DNA from: Glaciecola sp964195425 | GTDB lineage: Bacteria > Pseudomonadota > Gammaproteobacteria > Enterobacterales > Alteromonadaceae | Direction of reading: 5' to 3' | DNA length: 64,000 nucleotides | Assembly: GCA_964195425.1 (NCBI GenBank) | Contig: CAXMOM010000012.1 | Span: 1-64,000, forward strand | Shown: in pieces, positions 33,589-43,096 of the stretch | How positions within the stretch are numbered: position 1 is the stretch's first letter | How the letters are laid out: each line of letters starts with the position of its first letter | Notes under the pieces: generated by a model | The model's input: the letters and a program-made list of their open reading frames with translations, nothing else | Told to the model about the DNA's origin: nothing | Database searches by the model: none | Program-made: the position numbers and the translations under genes

Positions 33589-34761
33589 CTAGTCGATTAA
33601 TCGCACCGATTTAACATGCTCTATTTTTGCGATTTCATCCACAATGCTGCCATTTGCCATTTGTTCTACATCAAGAATATTATAGGCCAAATCGCCACGG
33701 CTACGATTCATCATATCAATAACATTCACGTTGTTATCTGCCAGCACCGACAGCACACTGCCCAGTACTTTTGGTACATTTTCATTCGAGAATATTATCC
33801 GCTGGCCTTCACATCGAGCCATTGTAACAGCAGGAAAGTTAACAGAGTTCGTTATGTTACCGTTCTCTAAGTAGTCGATAATTTGATTGGCCGCCATTAC
33901 CGCGCAGTTTTCTTCAGCTTCTGCGGTTGATGCGCCTATGTGCGGCATAGCAATTACATCGTCTCGCCCATAAAAAATAGGTTCGGGGAAGTCACAGACA
34001 TAACTTTTTAATTTACCGTTATCTAAAGCGGCGACTATCGCTTTGGGATCGACTATGCTTTCTCTAGCAAAGTTGACCAAAGATATACCAGGTTTAGCCT
34101 GTGCTAAAGCCTCTTCGTTAATTAAGTGACGCGTGGCAGCAATGGCTGGCACGTGCAAACTTACATAGTCGCTGCGTGCTAACAATGCATACAGGTTTTC
34201 AGCGCGCTGGACACTGCTAGATAGACGCCATGCTGCTTCAATTGATAGAGCAGGATCATAACCAATAACCTTCATGCCTAGGGCCAAAGCCATGTCGGCC
34301 ACTAATGAACCAATGGCCCCTAAACCTACAATGCCTAATGTTTTACCCATTAACTCATTGCCCGCAAAAAGCTTTTTTTGAGCTTCAAGAGTTTTGTGCA
34401 ACTCGGCGGCGTCGGTCACATCATGTAGTGTCTTAACATGGTCAATACCCGACTTTATTCCGCGTGAGCCTAACAATAAACCTGCTAGAACAAGCTCTTT
34501 TACGGCATTCGCATTAGCGCCTGGAGTATTAAAAACCACAATGCCTTTTTCACTGTAAGCGTCCACCGGCACGTTATTCACCCCCGCACCGGCCCTGGCA
34601 ACAGCCAATACCGCCTCGGACAAAGTTTCATTGTGCAGTTTATGGCTTCGCAACAGCACCGCATCGGCGTCACTAATGGCCGATCCTACTTCGTATTTGT
34701 CCCTGGCGAAGCGTTCTAGCCCTTTGACTGATATTTGGTTAAACGTTTTTATTTTATACAT
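33589..34761 (-). CDS. serA: D-3-phosphoglycerate dehydrogenase
   Basis: A 390-aa enzyme that makes 3-phosphohydroxypyruvate from 3-phosphoglycerate, the first step of serine synthesis. The NAD-binding motif GKTLGIVGLGAIGSLVADMA lies at about 139-158. The catalytic residues are in FARESIVD (Arg near 235) and the MPHIGASTAEAEENC segment (His near 284). A C-terminal ACT domain (about 320-390) allows allosteric control. The length fits the shorter, single-ACT-domain form, different from the E. coli type in detail. It is 65 bases downstream of serC, and the pair forms a serine operon. Strong residue-level agreement makes this secure. Confidence 0.95.
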   Translation of the reverse strand: MYKIKTFNQISVKGLERFARDKYEVGSAISDADAVLLRSHKLHNETLSEAVLAVARAGAGVNNVPVDAYSEKGIVVFNTPGANANAVKELVLAGLLLGSRGIKSGIDHVKTLHDVTDAAELHKTLEAQKKLFAGNELMGKTLGIVGLGAIGSLVADMALALGMKVIGYDPALSIEAAWRLSSSVQRAENLYALLARSDYVSLHVPAIAATRHLINEEALAQAKPGISLVNFARESIVDPKAIVAALDNGKLKSYVCDFPEPIFYGRDDVIAMPHIGASTAEAEENCAVMAANQIIDYLENGNITNSVNFPAVTMARCEGQRIIFSNENVPKVLGSVLSVLADNNVNVIDMMNRSRGDLAYNILDVEQMANGSIVDEIAKIEHVKSVRLID

Positions 34762-34826
34762 GGTAAACCTTGTTTTTATTCTACTTTTAGCATGAGCTGT
34801 GTTAGCTATTGTCAGTGGCTAGCGGT

Positions 34827-35951
34827 CTAGGAAGTTCGGCTTTTCACCTCAAAGTAGGCCCATTCAAGCCAAACACACAGGGTTTCTAAATTTACTTTTT
34901 CAATAGTAGAACCACACCAAATACGCAGGCCGGCTGGGGCATCTCGGTAAGCACCAATATCAAACGCCACTTCTTGTTGCTCTAATAAAGTAGTGAGTGC
35001 TTTTACTTCTTCAGCAGATAAATCGAGGCTTAAGCAAACACTCGTGTTTGAACGCAATGCAGCATCTTTGGCCAAAAAACTAATCCACGGGTGGGTATCT
35101 ACAAAGTTGCTTATAACCGCTAAATTGGCATCGCAAATGGCAATCGTACCTTGTATGCCACCAACGCTTTGCACCCAATCGAGGGCATCTAGGTAGTCCA
35201 CTACGCACAGCATTGATGGCGTATTAATGGTTGCTCCAGTAAACAAACTTTCAATAAGTTTCCCGCCTTTTGTCATTCGGAATATTTTAGGTAGAGGCCA
35301 TGGTGGCGTATAACTTTCCAATCGCTCAACGGCTCTAGGGCTAAGAATTAACATACCGTGACCGCCCTCTCCACCTAACACTTTTTGCCAGCTATACGTA
35401 ATTACATCGAGCTTTTCCCAAGGCATTGGCTGAGCAAAAATAGCCGAGGTAGCATCACAAAAAGTAAGCCCCGTTCTGTTGTCGTCAATCCAATCGCCAT
35501 TAGGCACTCTTACGCCCGAAGTAGTGCCATTCCATGTAAATACCACATCGTGGCTAGCATTCACCTTGGTTAAATCAGGAAGTTCGCCATAGTCTGCCGA
35601 TAGCATTCGCACATTATCAAGCTTGAGTTGTCTGTTAATATCGGTAGCCCAACCTTGTCCAAAAGACTCCCAATAGAGTACATCCACAGGACGCTGGCCT
35701 AGCATTGACCACATTGCCATTTCTATTGCACCAGTGTCTGAAGCAGGCACCACCGCAACTCGGTAACCTTCAGGTAAACCAAGCACCTTTGCGGTATCTA
35801 AGCACGCACGCTTAAGCGCATCTTTGCCTACTTTGGCGCGATGTGAACGTCCCAGAACAGAAAGGTCGAGTTTACTCACGTCATAACCAGGCCTTTTAGA
35901 ACAGGGTCCTGATGAGAAATTTGGATTAGCCGGTTTTACAGTGGGTTGCAT
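34827..35951 (-). CDS. serC: Phosphoserine aminotransferase, alphaproteobacterial type
   Basis: A 374-aa PLP enzyme converting 3-phosphohydroxypyruvate to phosphoserine. The N-terminus reads KPANPNFSSGPCSKRPGYDV, characteristic of the second SerC class (TIGR01365-like) common in Alphaproteobacteria and methanogens, not the SerC of enteric bacteria. The PLP lysine is in TYSWQKVLGGEGGHGM (about residue 190). It leads the serC-serA operon. The class is uncommon in gammaproteobacteria outside certain marine lines, so the gene pair may have been acquired together. That origin is inference. Confidence 0.92.
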   Translation of the reverse strand: MQPTVKPANPNFSSGPCSKRPGYDVSKLDLSVLGRSHRAKVGKDALKRACLDTAKVLGLPEGYRVAVVPASDTGAIEMAMWSMLGQRPVDVLYWESFGQGWATDINRQLKLDNVRMLSADYGELPDLTKVNASHDVVFTWNGTTSGVRVPNGDWIDDNRTGLTFCDATSAIFAQPMPWEKLDVITYSWQKVLGGEGGHGMLILSPRAVERLESYTPPWPLPKIFRMTKGGKLIESLFTGATINTPSMLCVVDYLDALDWVQSVGGIQGTIAICDANLAVISNFVDTHPWISFLAKDAALRSNTSVCLSLDLSAEEVKALTTLLEQQEVAFDIGAYRDAPAGLRIWCGSTIEKVNLETLCVWLEWAYFEVKSRTS

Positions 35952-36225
35952 AGAGGTCTCTAATTCAGATAATTGTGGAAAAATAATAATTGAATAACAT
36001 ACAAGTGTTTGCGAAATATATCTAGACTGTTGTGCAATGAGATATATCTAAGTGCAATCATAAATGTCTTGACGTAAATCGTCACCGACTAGAATTGCAA
36101 TAAAAGCCTCGAAACACCACGTTCAATGAACTGCCGTTTCAGATACTCCAATGATGACGTCAGGTTACAAGATTTATAGAAATGATAACTTTTTGTAGAA
36201 CGGGAGTAGAAAAAGAGCATAAAGC
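35952..36225. other. Intergenic region upstream of serC
   Basis: No gene is seen. The region between serC and the terminator of the phospholipase gene should hold the serC-serA promoter. A near-symmetric ATATATCT-containing segment appears twice (near 36017 and 36041), but I cannot assign it to a regulator. Confidence 0.4.
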
Positions 36226-36275
36226 AAAAAAAGAAATGCTACTAACGCCTTTATTCTCTCTTTATAAGGCGTTAG
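36226..36275 (-). terminator. Terminator overlapping the pldA stop codon
   Basis: Perfect 10-bp arms CTAACGCCTT (36242-36251) and AAGGCGTTAG (36266-36275) surround a 14-base loop. On the minus strand a T-run (complement of 36226-36233) follows. The right arm encodes the last codons of the phospholipase (stop at 36262-36264), so coding and terminator share bases. Confidence 0.85.
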
Positions 36276-37293
36276 TGAGAGCAAAGCCGATTCCAATGCG
36301 CTGTTGTGAATAATTGTAATCAATCAAACTTTCACCGTAGCCGGCGGTATATTGGAAGTATCCGCGTAGCTTGCCCAATAGCGGAAACGTAAAGCCTAGT
36401 TCAGCACCACCTCGATGTTTTGCAAAATTTTGTCGGCCTCTAAACGATAATTCATAATCATCCCAAGCATAGGCCATGGATAATTCAAAGTGTCCCATGT
36501 AATCGCCTATGTCGGGATTATCGTCGCCATCATCCAAAAAAGGTAATTGCGTTCCATCTTCTGCAAACTGAGGTATTTTATCGTCTTCTGGAAGTCGCCA
36601 CCAAGGACGCAGGGCCATGGCAAAATTTCCTTTTTCCATGAACATTGTGAAATACAATCGGTTCCAGCTTCTGGATAATAACTGCGAGCGTCCATTTGAT
36701 TGGTGTTCAAAGCCAAAACCTATACCTGTATTGCTTCCCAAGGGACTCCATTTTAATGGGGCGATATAAAAAACTTCTGGCTGATAATTAGTTTCCCGAA
36801 ACGGTTTAGATATATTTTGAGAATACACTTGCCACCATGATTGCAGTGTAAAACCTGCATAGAGACCGTCTCCCTCTATCAGCATACTTTTATGATTGAG
36901 GGGAACTTTAAAACTAATCTGGAACTTAGATTCTGCGTCTTCCAAGTTCTCAGCCCACTGCCCAAAATCCGAATACGCATCGAAATTGACACCGTCAGTC
37001 ACACTAATCGGCAAAATGTAGTTCATTTTGTGAGGAGTGATCACGTAAGCGTCAAATTCGCTCTGACGCTCGGCCAATATGCGCTTTGTGATTAGCCCTT
37101 GCTTTATTTCAGGCTCTTGCTCCGTTGCGCAAAGATCGCGTAGCTGCTCAATAGTAGTGTCTTTTTGTTCGCTTTTAAGCGCCTTCAAAAGACAAACATC
37201 CATTTCAGCGTTGGTTTGTGCCGCAGATGCGCAACGAAATACTATGGACAAAATAACCACAAGATTGCATAACAAAGTAAAGCTCCGGCGCAT
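36262..37293 (-). CDS. pldA: Outer-membrane phospholipase A
   Basis: A 343-aa outer-membrane enzyme that cleaves acyl chains from phospholipids. The start is the ATG at 37293 with GGGAGGA seven bases upstream; a further in-frame ATG at 37320 is not needed. The signal peptide ends near ASAAQ. The catalytic signature is GFGFEHQSNGRSQLLSRSWN (His and Ser of the dyad in HQSNG, Asn in the SRSWNR segment). The rest are amphipathic strands that form the 12-stranded barrel and dimer interface. Mature N-terminal segment to about residue 75 is a helical extension seen in many PldA proteins. It is monocistronic. Confidence 0.92.
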   Translation of the reverse strand: MRRSFTLLCNLVVILSIVFRCASAAQTNAEMDVCLLKALKSEQKDTTIEQLRDLCATEQEPEIKQGLITKRILAERQSEFDAYVITPHKMNYILPISVTDGVNFDAYSDFGQWAENLEDAESKFQISFKVPLNHKSMLIEGDGLYAGFTLQSWWQVYSQNISKPFRETNYQPEVFYIAPLKWSPLGSNTGIGFGFEHQSNGRSQLLSRSWNRLYFTMFMEKGNFAMALRPWWRLPEDDKIPQFAEDGTQLPFLDDGDDNPDIGDYMGHFELSMAYAWDDYELSFRGRQNFAKHRGGAELGFTFPLLGKLRGYFQYTAGYGESLIDYNYSQQRIGIGFALTNAL

Positions 37294-37544
37294 GAAAATA
37301 TCCTCCCTAATCACTATCAAAATTTATATAGTCTACGTTAGCATAGACGTGCGAGAGCGTCTCGAATTACACAATTCTATCGCTGCCCACTTATGGCTAA
37401 TGATAATAAATAGTTAAACTTTTCCGACCTACGTTTCGCCACTCTTTTAGCTTGTGCTGTTTTGGCTACACGATTTCCCCGCTTGTACATATCATTTTCG
37501 CGATCTTTGGCACGGTCAATAACACGAACCTAGGCAGCCATCCA

Positions 37545-37712
37545 TCATTTAGCTTCTGGTGGAGTTATTACATTATGAACCCCCTCTTTGAAACCTTCAA
37601 CATATTGCGTTTGTGTAAACGCAATAGTGGCAGAATTAACCGCCAAAGCACTGGTTATCCCCGTAAAAGCCAACCCTATAAAAGCAATCAATATAGCCAC
37701 ACAACGACTCAA
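37545..37712 (-). CDS. Possible small exported peptide, 55 aa, TTG start
   Basis: A short frame begins at TTG (37712-37710). It encodes a signal-peptide-like N-terminus (SRCVAILIAFIGLAF, then TGITSALA at about 24), followed by 31 residues (TIAFTQTQYVEGFKEGVHNV, then ITPPEAK). There is no ATG in frame and no good ribosome site. The signal-like order of charge, hydrophobic core and AXA-type end is striking for random sequence. It may be a real small secreted peptide or the N-terminal remnant of a lost gene. Confidence 0.35.
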   Translation of the reverse strand: MSRCVAILIAFIGLAFTGITSALAVNSATIAFTQTQYVEGFKEGVHNVITPPEAK

Positions 37713-37795
37713 TATTTTAAGTGGATGCTAATCCCCATAGCCCACTGTTGGTGCGGTAATAAAAGCAGACACATCTTACTCCACTATTTTATCAT

Positions 37796-39664
37796 CTAGT
37801 CTTTCTTATCCTCTTCGTTATTTCTCAAAAAACCTGCAGCTTGTTCATCTTTCGTAGTCAGCCTAGCCGTGCTTTGGTCTGACTCTGGCAATGCTCGGGA
37901 CTGTTGATTAATTTGATGAATGGTACTGGCATTATTAAGGTCGGCTTCGTTTGTAATAGAGGCAATTGCCTCTCTGCCTTTAAGAAAGGTTTTTATCTCA
38001 TTTATGATATTGGCTAGTTCTTCATCGTTTTTTAGCATGCCCATTATAAAACGTGGCGATTCTAAGTTTGAACTGCCACTGGTAGCAAAAATACTGGTTA
38101 GGAGCCTTGATGTGATGACCCATGGCGTAATACTTGACCTTACCACCACATTTTCTGAGCGCGTTGAATCGTGAATAGACATACCGGTAGAAATCTTCGA
38201 CTCGGTGTACGTGCCATCCGTTTTCATGTACATCAATAATGATGAAAACTGCAGTTCGCCCCAAAACAAACTCGATGAGTTATTCAATAACCTGCCCGCG
38301 GCTTGAAAGGTGAGCCAAGCAATAAACGAAAACAATAAGGGATTAAATAATGCAAAAAAAGCCGCAGCTTCACTTCGTGTGCCTAAACCAAAACCCGCAG
38401 TCATAAAATGGCTGACTAAATTAGCAAAGTCATAAACTAATATTGCGAAAAAAGCATAGCTAACTAACACAAATAGTTGAGCCATAATGGTTATCAATAT
38501 TTTTAAAGTGATTTTTACGCCAATCATTTCTTGCTTTGCCAGTTCTGGTTGAGTTTCGACCAACAATTCGCCGTTGAAATTGCCTTTGCCTTCGGCTTGT
38601 TCAATCAGTTGGGGATCGAATTCTCGATAAATCCTATTTGGAATTTCTTTATAGCGGCGATTTGCTAACACTATATTTTCAATATTGATGAATATTTCGT
38701 TGGGGTGCACACTTTCTTGAAGATTTTCTCTAAACTCAGATACATCCGTAGAGGGCGTAACATTTTTGCTTCGTGCAATCAGCGCGGGGGCAACTGCCAC
38801 GGCAACCAATACAATTGCGCCAAACAACAGGCCTAAATTTCCCCATGCCGAGAACAGGTTTACTTCGCCAGTAAAAGCAGCAATATCTGCGGCAGTCCAA
38901 CCGCTTATTTTATCTAAAGCAAAGCCGCTAAAGACCGGCACAATAATACTCAAGCCAATTAATACACCAAAAGAAAGACTCTTTGAAGATGCCGCCAGAC
39001 TTGAGTGAGAACTTATAGAGTTTGCAGAGCGCCTCCAAGAAAACACCAAATACAACAATAGTAAAATAGAAAGAATAGGAATAGCAGTTTCTTTAGCAAT
39101 AACACCCGCTAGCCCTGTAGACACCACAAAATACACAATTAAAAATGAAATTAGAGCGGTGCCGAAGTTTAGAAACATAACGCCAAGTTCTTGTGCTACA
39201 TGGCGAAGAGGATAAGGCAGAAAAATAAGATTAGGGAAAACACTATGAATCAACCTGGCAACCCAACCTTCAGGCTCAACGAAAGTGGTGTTTTTTCGCC
39301 CCATCAACATGGAATGCAGTTTTTCGTCGCTATATAAAACAGCCTTTTTTTCAGCCAGCGCGGTTTCTCGCTCAGAACGACTTTTGTTGTAGGCAAGTGA
39401 AGTAGGTACCGAGCGCCCTACAAAATAGCGAAATAATTGAAACAACCCTACCCCTAAATGGCGCGAACCAGCAGCCAACAGCACGAAGCCTAGCACTGCA
39501 TTGGTATAGGCAAATACTGGCTCATTTTCAAGTAGTTCGGCAACACTAAGCAATGGCAATACACCCGCTATAATCAACAAAGCGCCTGTGACTGTTTTTA
39601 ATCGCCCTTCAGTTTTAAATGGATTTTTAATACCAAGTGTTTGGGAGCCGAAATCATAAGCCAT
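37796..39664 (-). CDS. Multi-pass membrane protein of unknown function, 622 aa
   Basis: The ATG at 39664 is chosen because AAGGAAGG lies just upstream; the long open frame extends to 39751 without good sites. The N-terminal half has two membrane segments (near 28-48 and 55-75), a charged cytoplasmic piece with FVEPEGWVARLIHSVFPNLI, then five or more further segments up to about 300. A soluble domain (about 300-390) with SVHPNEIFINIENIVLANRR precedes more membrane segments to about 480. A soluble C-terminal domain ends in a charged tail. No known family is recognised. The shape suggests an envelope-embedded scaffold or transporter. It stands alone. Confidence 0.85.
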   Translation of the reverse strand: MAYDFGSQTLGIKNPFKTEGRLKTVTGALLIIAGVLPLLSVAELLENEPVFAYTNAVLGFVLLAAGSRHLGVGLFQLFRYFVGRSVPTSLAYNKSRSERETALAEKKAVLYSDEKLHSMLMGRKNTTFVEPEGWVARLIHSVFPNLIFLPYPLRHVAQELGVMFLNFGTALISFLIVYFVVSTGLAGVIAKETAIPILSILLLLYLVFSWRRSANSISSHSSLAASSKSLSFGVLIGLSIIVPVFSGFALDKISGWTAADIAAFTGEVNLFSAWGNLGLLFGAIVLVAVAVAPALIARSKNVTPSTDVSEFRENLQESVHPNEIFINIENIVLANRRYKEIPNRIYREFDPQLIEQAEGKGNFNGELLVETQPELAKQEMIGVKITLKILITIMAQLFVLVSYAFFAILVYDFANLVSHFMTAGFGLGTRSEAAAFFALFNPLLFSFIAWLTFQAAGRLLNNSSSLFWGELQFSSLLMYMKTDGTYTESKISTGMSIHDSTRSENVVVRSSITPWVITSRLLTSIFATSGSSNLESPRFIMGMLKNDEELANIINEIKTFLKGREAIASITNEADLNNASTIHQINQQSRALPESDQSTARLTTKDEQAAGFLRNNEEDKKD

Positions 39665-39928
39665 TGGACCTTCCTTATTAAATAGTGCTGGACGTTGAAT
39701 TGCATTTAAGAAGCATAAAGTTATCAGATTGCGGCATAAATAACATAACAATTTTTTTAGCTTATCTTATAGCCAAACACATGTCGCATGCTGTACAGTT
39801 TTACTAAGCCAAGTTGTAATATATAAATTTTAGTAAAGCGGGCACAATCCAAAGACCCTGTGTGACTCACTGCTAACCTTTGGCTATTGAGTATTGCGTC
39901 CCCTAAACGTCAAACCAAGAAGGTAATT

Positions 39929-40933
39929 ATGTCTACAAGCACCCATTTTAATGCGCTAGTTGTTGAAGAAAATACAGACGGCACATATAGCAAAAATATA
40001 CGCCAACGAGATATTAGCGAACTACCTAACAACGAGCTCTTAATTGAAGTGCATTACTCGTCATTAAACTTCAAAGACGCAATGTCTGCCAGCGGAAATA
40101 AGCGAATCACGCAGCACTATCCTCACACGCCTGGCATAGACGCTGCGGGAGTCGTTATTAGCGATACCTCAGAGACATTTAAAGTAGGCCAAGAAGTGTT
40201 GGTTTTTGGTTATGATTTAGGCATGAATACTTCTGGTGGCCTTGGACAAAAGATATCTATTCCGGCTAATTGGGCAGTACTTTGCCCTGCTACATTGACT
40301 TTAAAAGAAGCGATGACTTATGGGACCGGAGGATTAACCGCGGCCTTATGCATTCAAAAGTTAGAAAAAATGGGCGCTAAACCTAGCGACGGTAAGGTCG
40401 CCGTGACAGGTGCAACCGGCGGTGTTGGCAGCATGAGTGTGGCACTACTTGCGCAATTAGGCTACGAGGTAGCTGCGTTCTCGGGTAAGCCTGAAAAAAG
40501 TGAGTATTTAAAGACTTTAGGGGCAACAGAAGTTTTACATCGCGACACCATTAATACGGTTAATGATAAACCTGCTGGCCGTGAATTATGGGCAAATGCG
40601 ATTGATACTTTGGGCGGAGAGTATTTGGCCAATGTGCTCAAACAACTAAAATCTGGCGGCGCCGCAGCGTCTTGTGGTTTAGCATCTTCGCCAGAATTTG
40701 CTATGACGGTTATACCCTTCATTACCCGAGGCGTGTCTTTACTAGGGATCGATTCCGTATATATTCCATTGGCAGATAAACAGCACATATGGGAACGCGT
40801 GGCTACCGATATGAAACTCCCTCAGCTAGACCAATATTGTGAAGAAATAACCTTGGCACAAACACCAGAATACTTAGACCGTTTTTTTGCGTGCAAAGTG
40901 GTAGGTCGTTACGTGGTAAATATGCGCAAGTAA
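39929..40933 (+). CDS. acuI: Acrylyl-CoA reductase-like MDR oxidoreductase (AcuI/YhdH)
   Basis: A 334-aa zinc-independent medium-chain reductase. The ATG at 39929 has AAGAAGG just upstream. The N-terminus has the family signature HYSSLNFKDAMSASGNKRIT, and the NADPH-binding motif is VTGATGGVGSMSVALLAQLG (about 152-171). A conserved YGTGGLTAALC segment precedes it. AcuI reduces acryloyl-CoA to propionyl-CoA, a detoxification step in DMSP breakdown; YhdH in E. coli is the same family. No dddX/acuNK partners are in the window, so the gene may serve general acrylate tolerance. Confidence 0.9.
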   Translation: MSTSTHFNALVVEENTDGTYSKNIRQRDISELPNNELLIEVHYSSLNFKDAMSASGNKRITQHYPHTPGIDAAGVVISDTSETFKVGQEVLVFGYDLGMNTSGGLGQKISIPANWAVLCPATLTLKEAMTYGTGGLTAALCIQKLEKMGAKPSDGKVAVTGATGGVGSMSVALLAQLGYEVAAFSGKPEKSEYLKTLGATEVLHRDTINTVNDKPAGRELWANAIDTLGGEYLANVLKQLKSGGAAASCGLASSPEFAMTVIPFITRGVSLLGIDSVYIPLADKQHIWERVATDMKLPQLDQYCEEITLAQTPEYLDRFFACKVVGRYVVNMRK

Positions 40934-41282
40934 GGCAATGAAAGCGCTTTAGGTATTGATACCAAAGAGTATTTTCGATTTTGTGACGGGAAGGACAAAA
41001 CACCACTGAATAATGTGTCGGGATTTTTTACAACTATCAGTTTGCTAACGCTTATTACATTTAAACTATTGAAAAAAATATGTTTTTAAAGTGGGACCGA
41101 AATTTGCCTACAGCAAGTTGATAATTAATTGTAATTGTTAACTTGCATTGCATTTCGCTGTAAATAGTAGGCTAGTGGACTGTAGTTTTTTGATTTACAT
41201 ATATAATCTCCAAGGGAAAGTTAGTCACTGGATAGACGCATAACAAACCCAAAAATACAGCAGGGAGCAATGGCGCACTAAA
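40934..41282. other. Intergenic region before the broken EAL gene
   Basis: No gene is supported. GGGAG (41263-41267) precedes an ATG at 41270 that stops after three codons, in a different frame from the EAL remnant. It may be the damaged start of that gene. Otherwise AT-rich with no hairpin of note. Confidence 0.35.
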
Positions 41283-41939
41283 TTGGAAGACGCTATAAAC
41301 AACAGCCAGTTTAATTTCCAATGGCAAGCTATAAGCAATATGCGGTCCAATGAAATTATTCAGCGTGAACTTTATTGTCGTTTAAGTATTGATGATGAGG
41401 TGGTTAGTGCAGCTGAGTTTATGCCGTTTATTGAATTATTGTCTTTAGGCGATCAATTGGATAAATGTTTACTCGAAACCATCGAACAACAAAATATCAT
41501 GGCACTCACGCAAAATCCTGAATTTTCTCAATGGCTGGCCAAGTTCCTAGCAAAATCAAAGCATGCTCATCAGATGCTGTTTGAAATGCCGGAATCTGCA
41601 TTAATAAACGCTTAAGAGGATTGTCATAAGCTAGCTGAAATAGTTCGTTCGGCAGGCGCTAAAGTAGGGATTGACCAATGTGGCCGACATATGAGTTCGC
41701 TCGACTATTTAACCAAATTACAACCACACTATATTAAACTCGACCAATCATACGCATTCTATGAAAAACTAAATCAAAGCAACGAAATGTGTAGGGCCTT
41801 AATCAATGTTGCCAAAGGTTTAAACATTGAAGTAATCATTACGGGTATTGAAAGTCAGGAACAACTTCGAAACTTTACTTCTTTGAGAGCTGAAGGTTAT
41901 CAAGGTTATATATCAGCACCAGAAGACATATTTCAATAA
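41283..41939 (+). pseudogene. EAL-domain gene interrupted by an in-frame stop
   Basis: Two open pieces (41283-41615 and 41691-41939) are in the same frame and read through a single TAA at 41613-41615. The joined sequence, about 218 residues, follows an EAL phosphodiesterase domain: FQWQAI, ELYCRLS, EFMPFIELLSLGDQLD, then after the stop EDCHKLAEIVRSAGAKVGID, LQPHYIKLD, and the closing GYQGYISAPE. The EAL motif itself is absent and the DD/GxE residues look degenerate. The N-terminal part also lacks a start codon other than TTG. It was probably a LapD-type degenerate receptor, now decayed. A recoded stop is not suggested by anything nearby. Confidence 0.7.
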
Positions 41940-42012
41940 AGCATTCCTTTGAATGTTGTCCATGATTAGTTGGCATGAGCGTGCGCTAGCGTAGGAAATA
42001 GTTTCCAATACT

Positions 42013-43044
42013 TTAGGCCAGCAACGCCGTAAAATAATCGACTATCTCGCCATCACTTATTGCTTGGTGAGCCGCACCCACTTGCATTTCAATCATAAGC
42101 TTTTGAGTATGGGGAAACGTGGAAAACTGACTAAAAAGCATAAGATTCATTTTTTGTTCGAGTTGCTTGGCTTTAGCAGTGAGTTCGTCAATATCGCCGT
42201 CAAGGAACACAAAGAAGCCGTTTGTGTGTGGCGTTGCAAGCTCTAGTTGTGGAAGTTGTTTAAGCAACATGGCAATTTTTTTGGCTCGCTCAACAAGCTC
42301 AGGAATGTGTTTAAGCCTGTTATCCAAACCATCTAAGGCGCCAATAACCATAGGAAATGAGGTGAAAGCATTTCCGCCTAGTCGACTTCGCCAGACTTTA
42401 CACGATTCAATAAAGTCGGCTTCACCCGCCAAAATAGAGCCTCCTATTGAACCAAGTCCCTTGTACAGAGACACATACACCGAATCGAACAAGGCACTAA
42501 TATTAGCTGCCGACTTTTGATAATACGTTGTAGATTCCCATAAGCGCGCGCCATCCATATGCAAATGAACCTGCTGAGCTTTGCACCACCGGCTCATGGC
42601 ATCCAATTGCTCCCACGGGGCTAATTTAAAACCAGCGCGACGAACAGGTAACTCAATAGAAACTGTAGCGAATTTTTCTTCAATTCCCTTAATATCGTCA
42701 ATACCAAAGGGGCTATCGCAGTCACCCTTAAGAATACCAGTTAAACCTAAGAGGTTTTGATAGGCATCATTTTCATCCAATACCATGTGCGACATTGGAT
42801 GCACCACCACATTGTTATTACCGCGCTGCTCGGCAGAAACTTTTAATGCACAAAGCTGCGCAACAGTCCCTTTTGGAAAAAACAAACTTGCCGGTTTATT
42901 TAAAAGCTTAGCAACGCGCTTTTCGAGTTCAAGGACTCTGCCGTTTTCATTATAAATGTCAACAGGACCATCAACATATTCAGACAATTGTAGTTGACTC
43001 AACCACTCCTTCTGCGAGTAGATTGGCATACCGAGTCTTCTCAT
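42013..43044 (-). CDS. Threonine aldolase/beta-eliminating lyase family enzyme
   Basis: A 343-aa PLP enzyme of the aspartate aminotransferase fold I. Family segments include KPASLFFPKGTVAQLCALKV (about 48-67), the HLHMDGARLWES active-site strand (about 190-201) and VYVSLYKGLGSIGGS (about 219-233), whose lysine binds PLP. Low-specificity L-threonine aldolases cleave L-threonine or allo-threonine to glycine and acetaldehyde; the length fits. The conserved aspartate-histidine partners of PLP are present in the HMSHMVLDE-like region. Monocistronic, followed upstream by the efflux operon 52 bases away but separated by the strand start. Exact substrate is open. Confidence 0.88.
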   Translation of the reverse strand: MRRLGMPIYSQKEWLSQLQLSEYVDGPVDIYNENGRVLELEKRVAKLLNKPASLFFPKGTVAQLCALKVSAEQRGNNNVVVHPMSHMVLDENDAYQNLLGLTGILKGDCDSPFGIDDIKGIEEKFATVSIELPVRRAGFKLAPWEQLDAMSRWCKAQQVHLHMDGARLWESTTYYQKSAANISALFDSVYVSLYKGLGSIGGSILAGEADFIESCKVWRSRLGGNAFTSFPMVIGALDGLDNRLKHIPELVERAKKIAMLLKQLPQLELATPHTNGFFVFLDGDIDELTAKAKQLEQKMNLMLFSQFSTFPHTQKLMIEMQVGAAHQAISDGEIVDYFTALLA

Positions 43045-43096
43045 GTTTTCTCCTTATGAGTCTGCAAAAATACTCTGCAACTATTTGTTATAGCTA

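Noticed and set aside
37452..37799. 115-aa plus-strand frame
   Set aside because: No ribosome site, odd composition; overlaps a minus-strand frame that looks more like a signal peptide.
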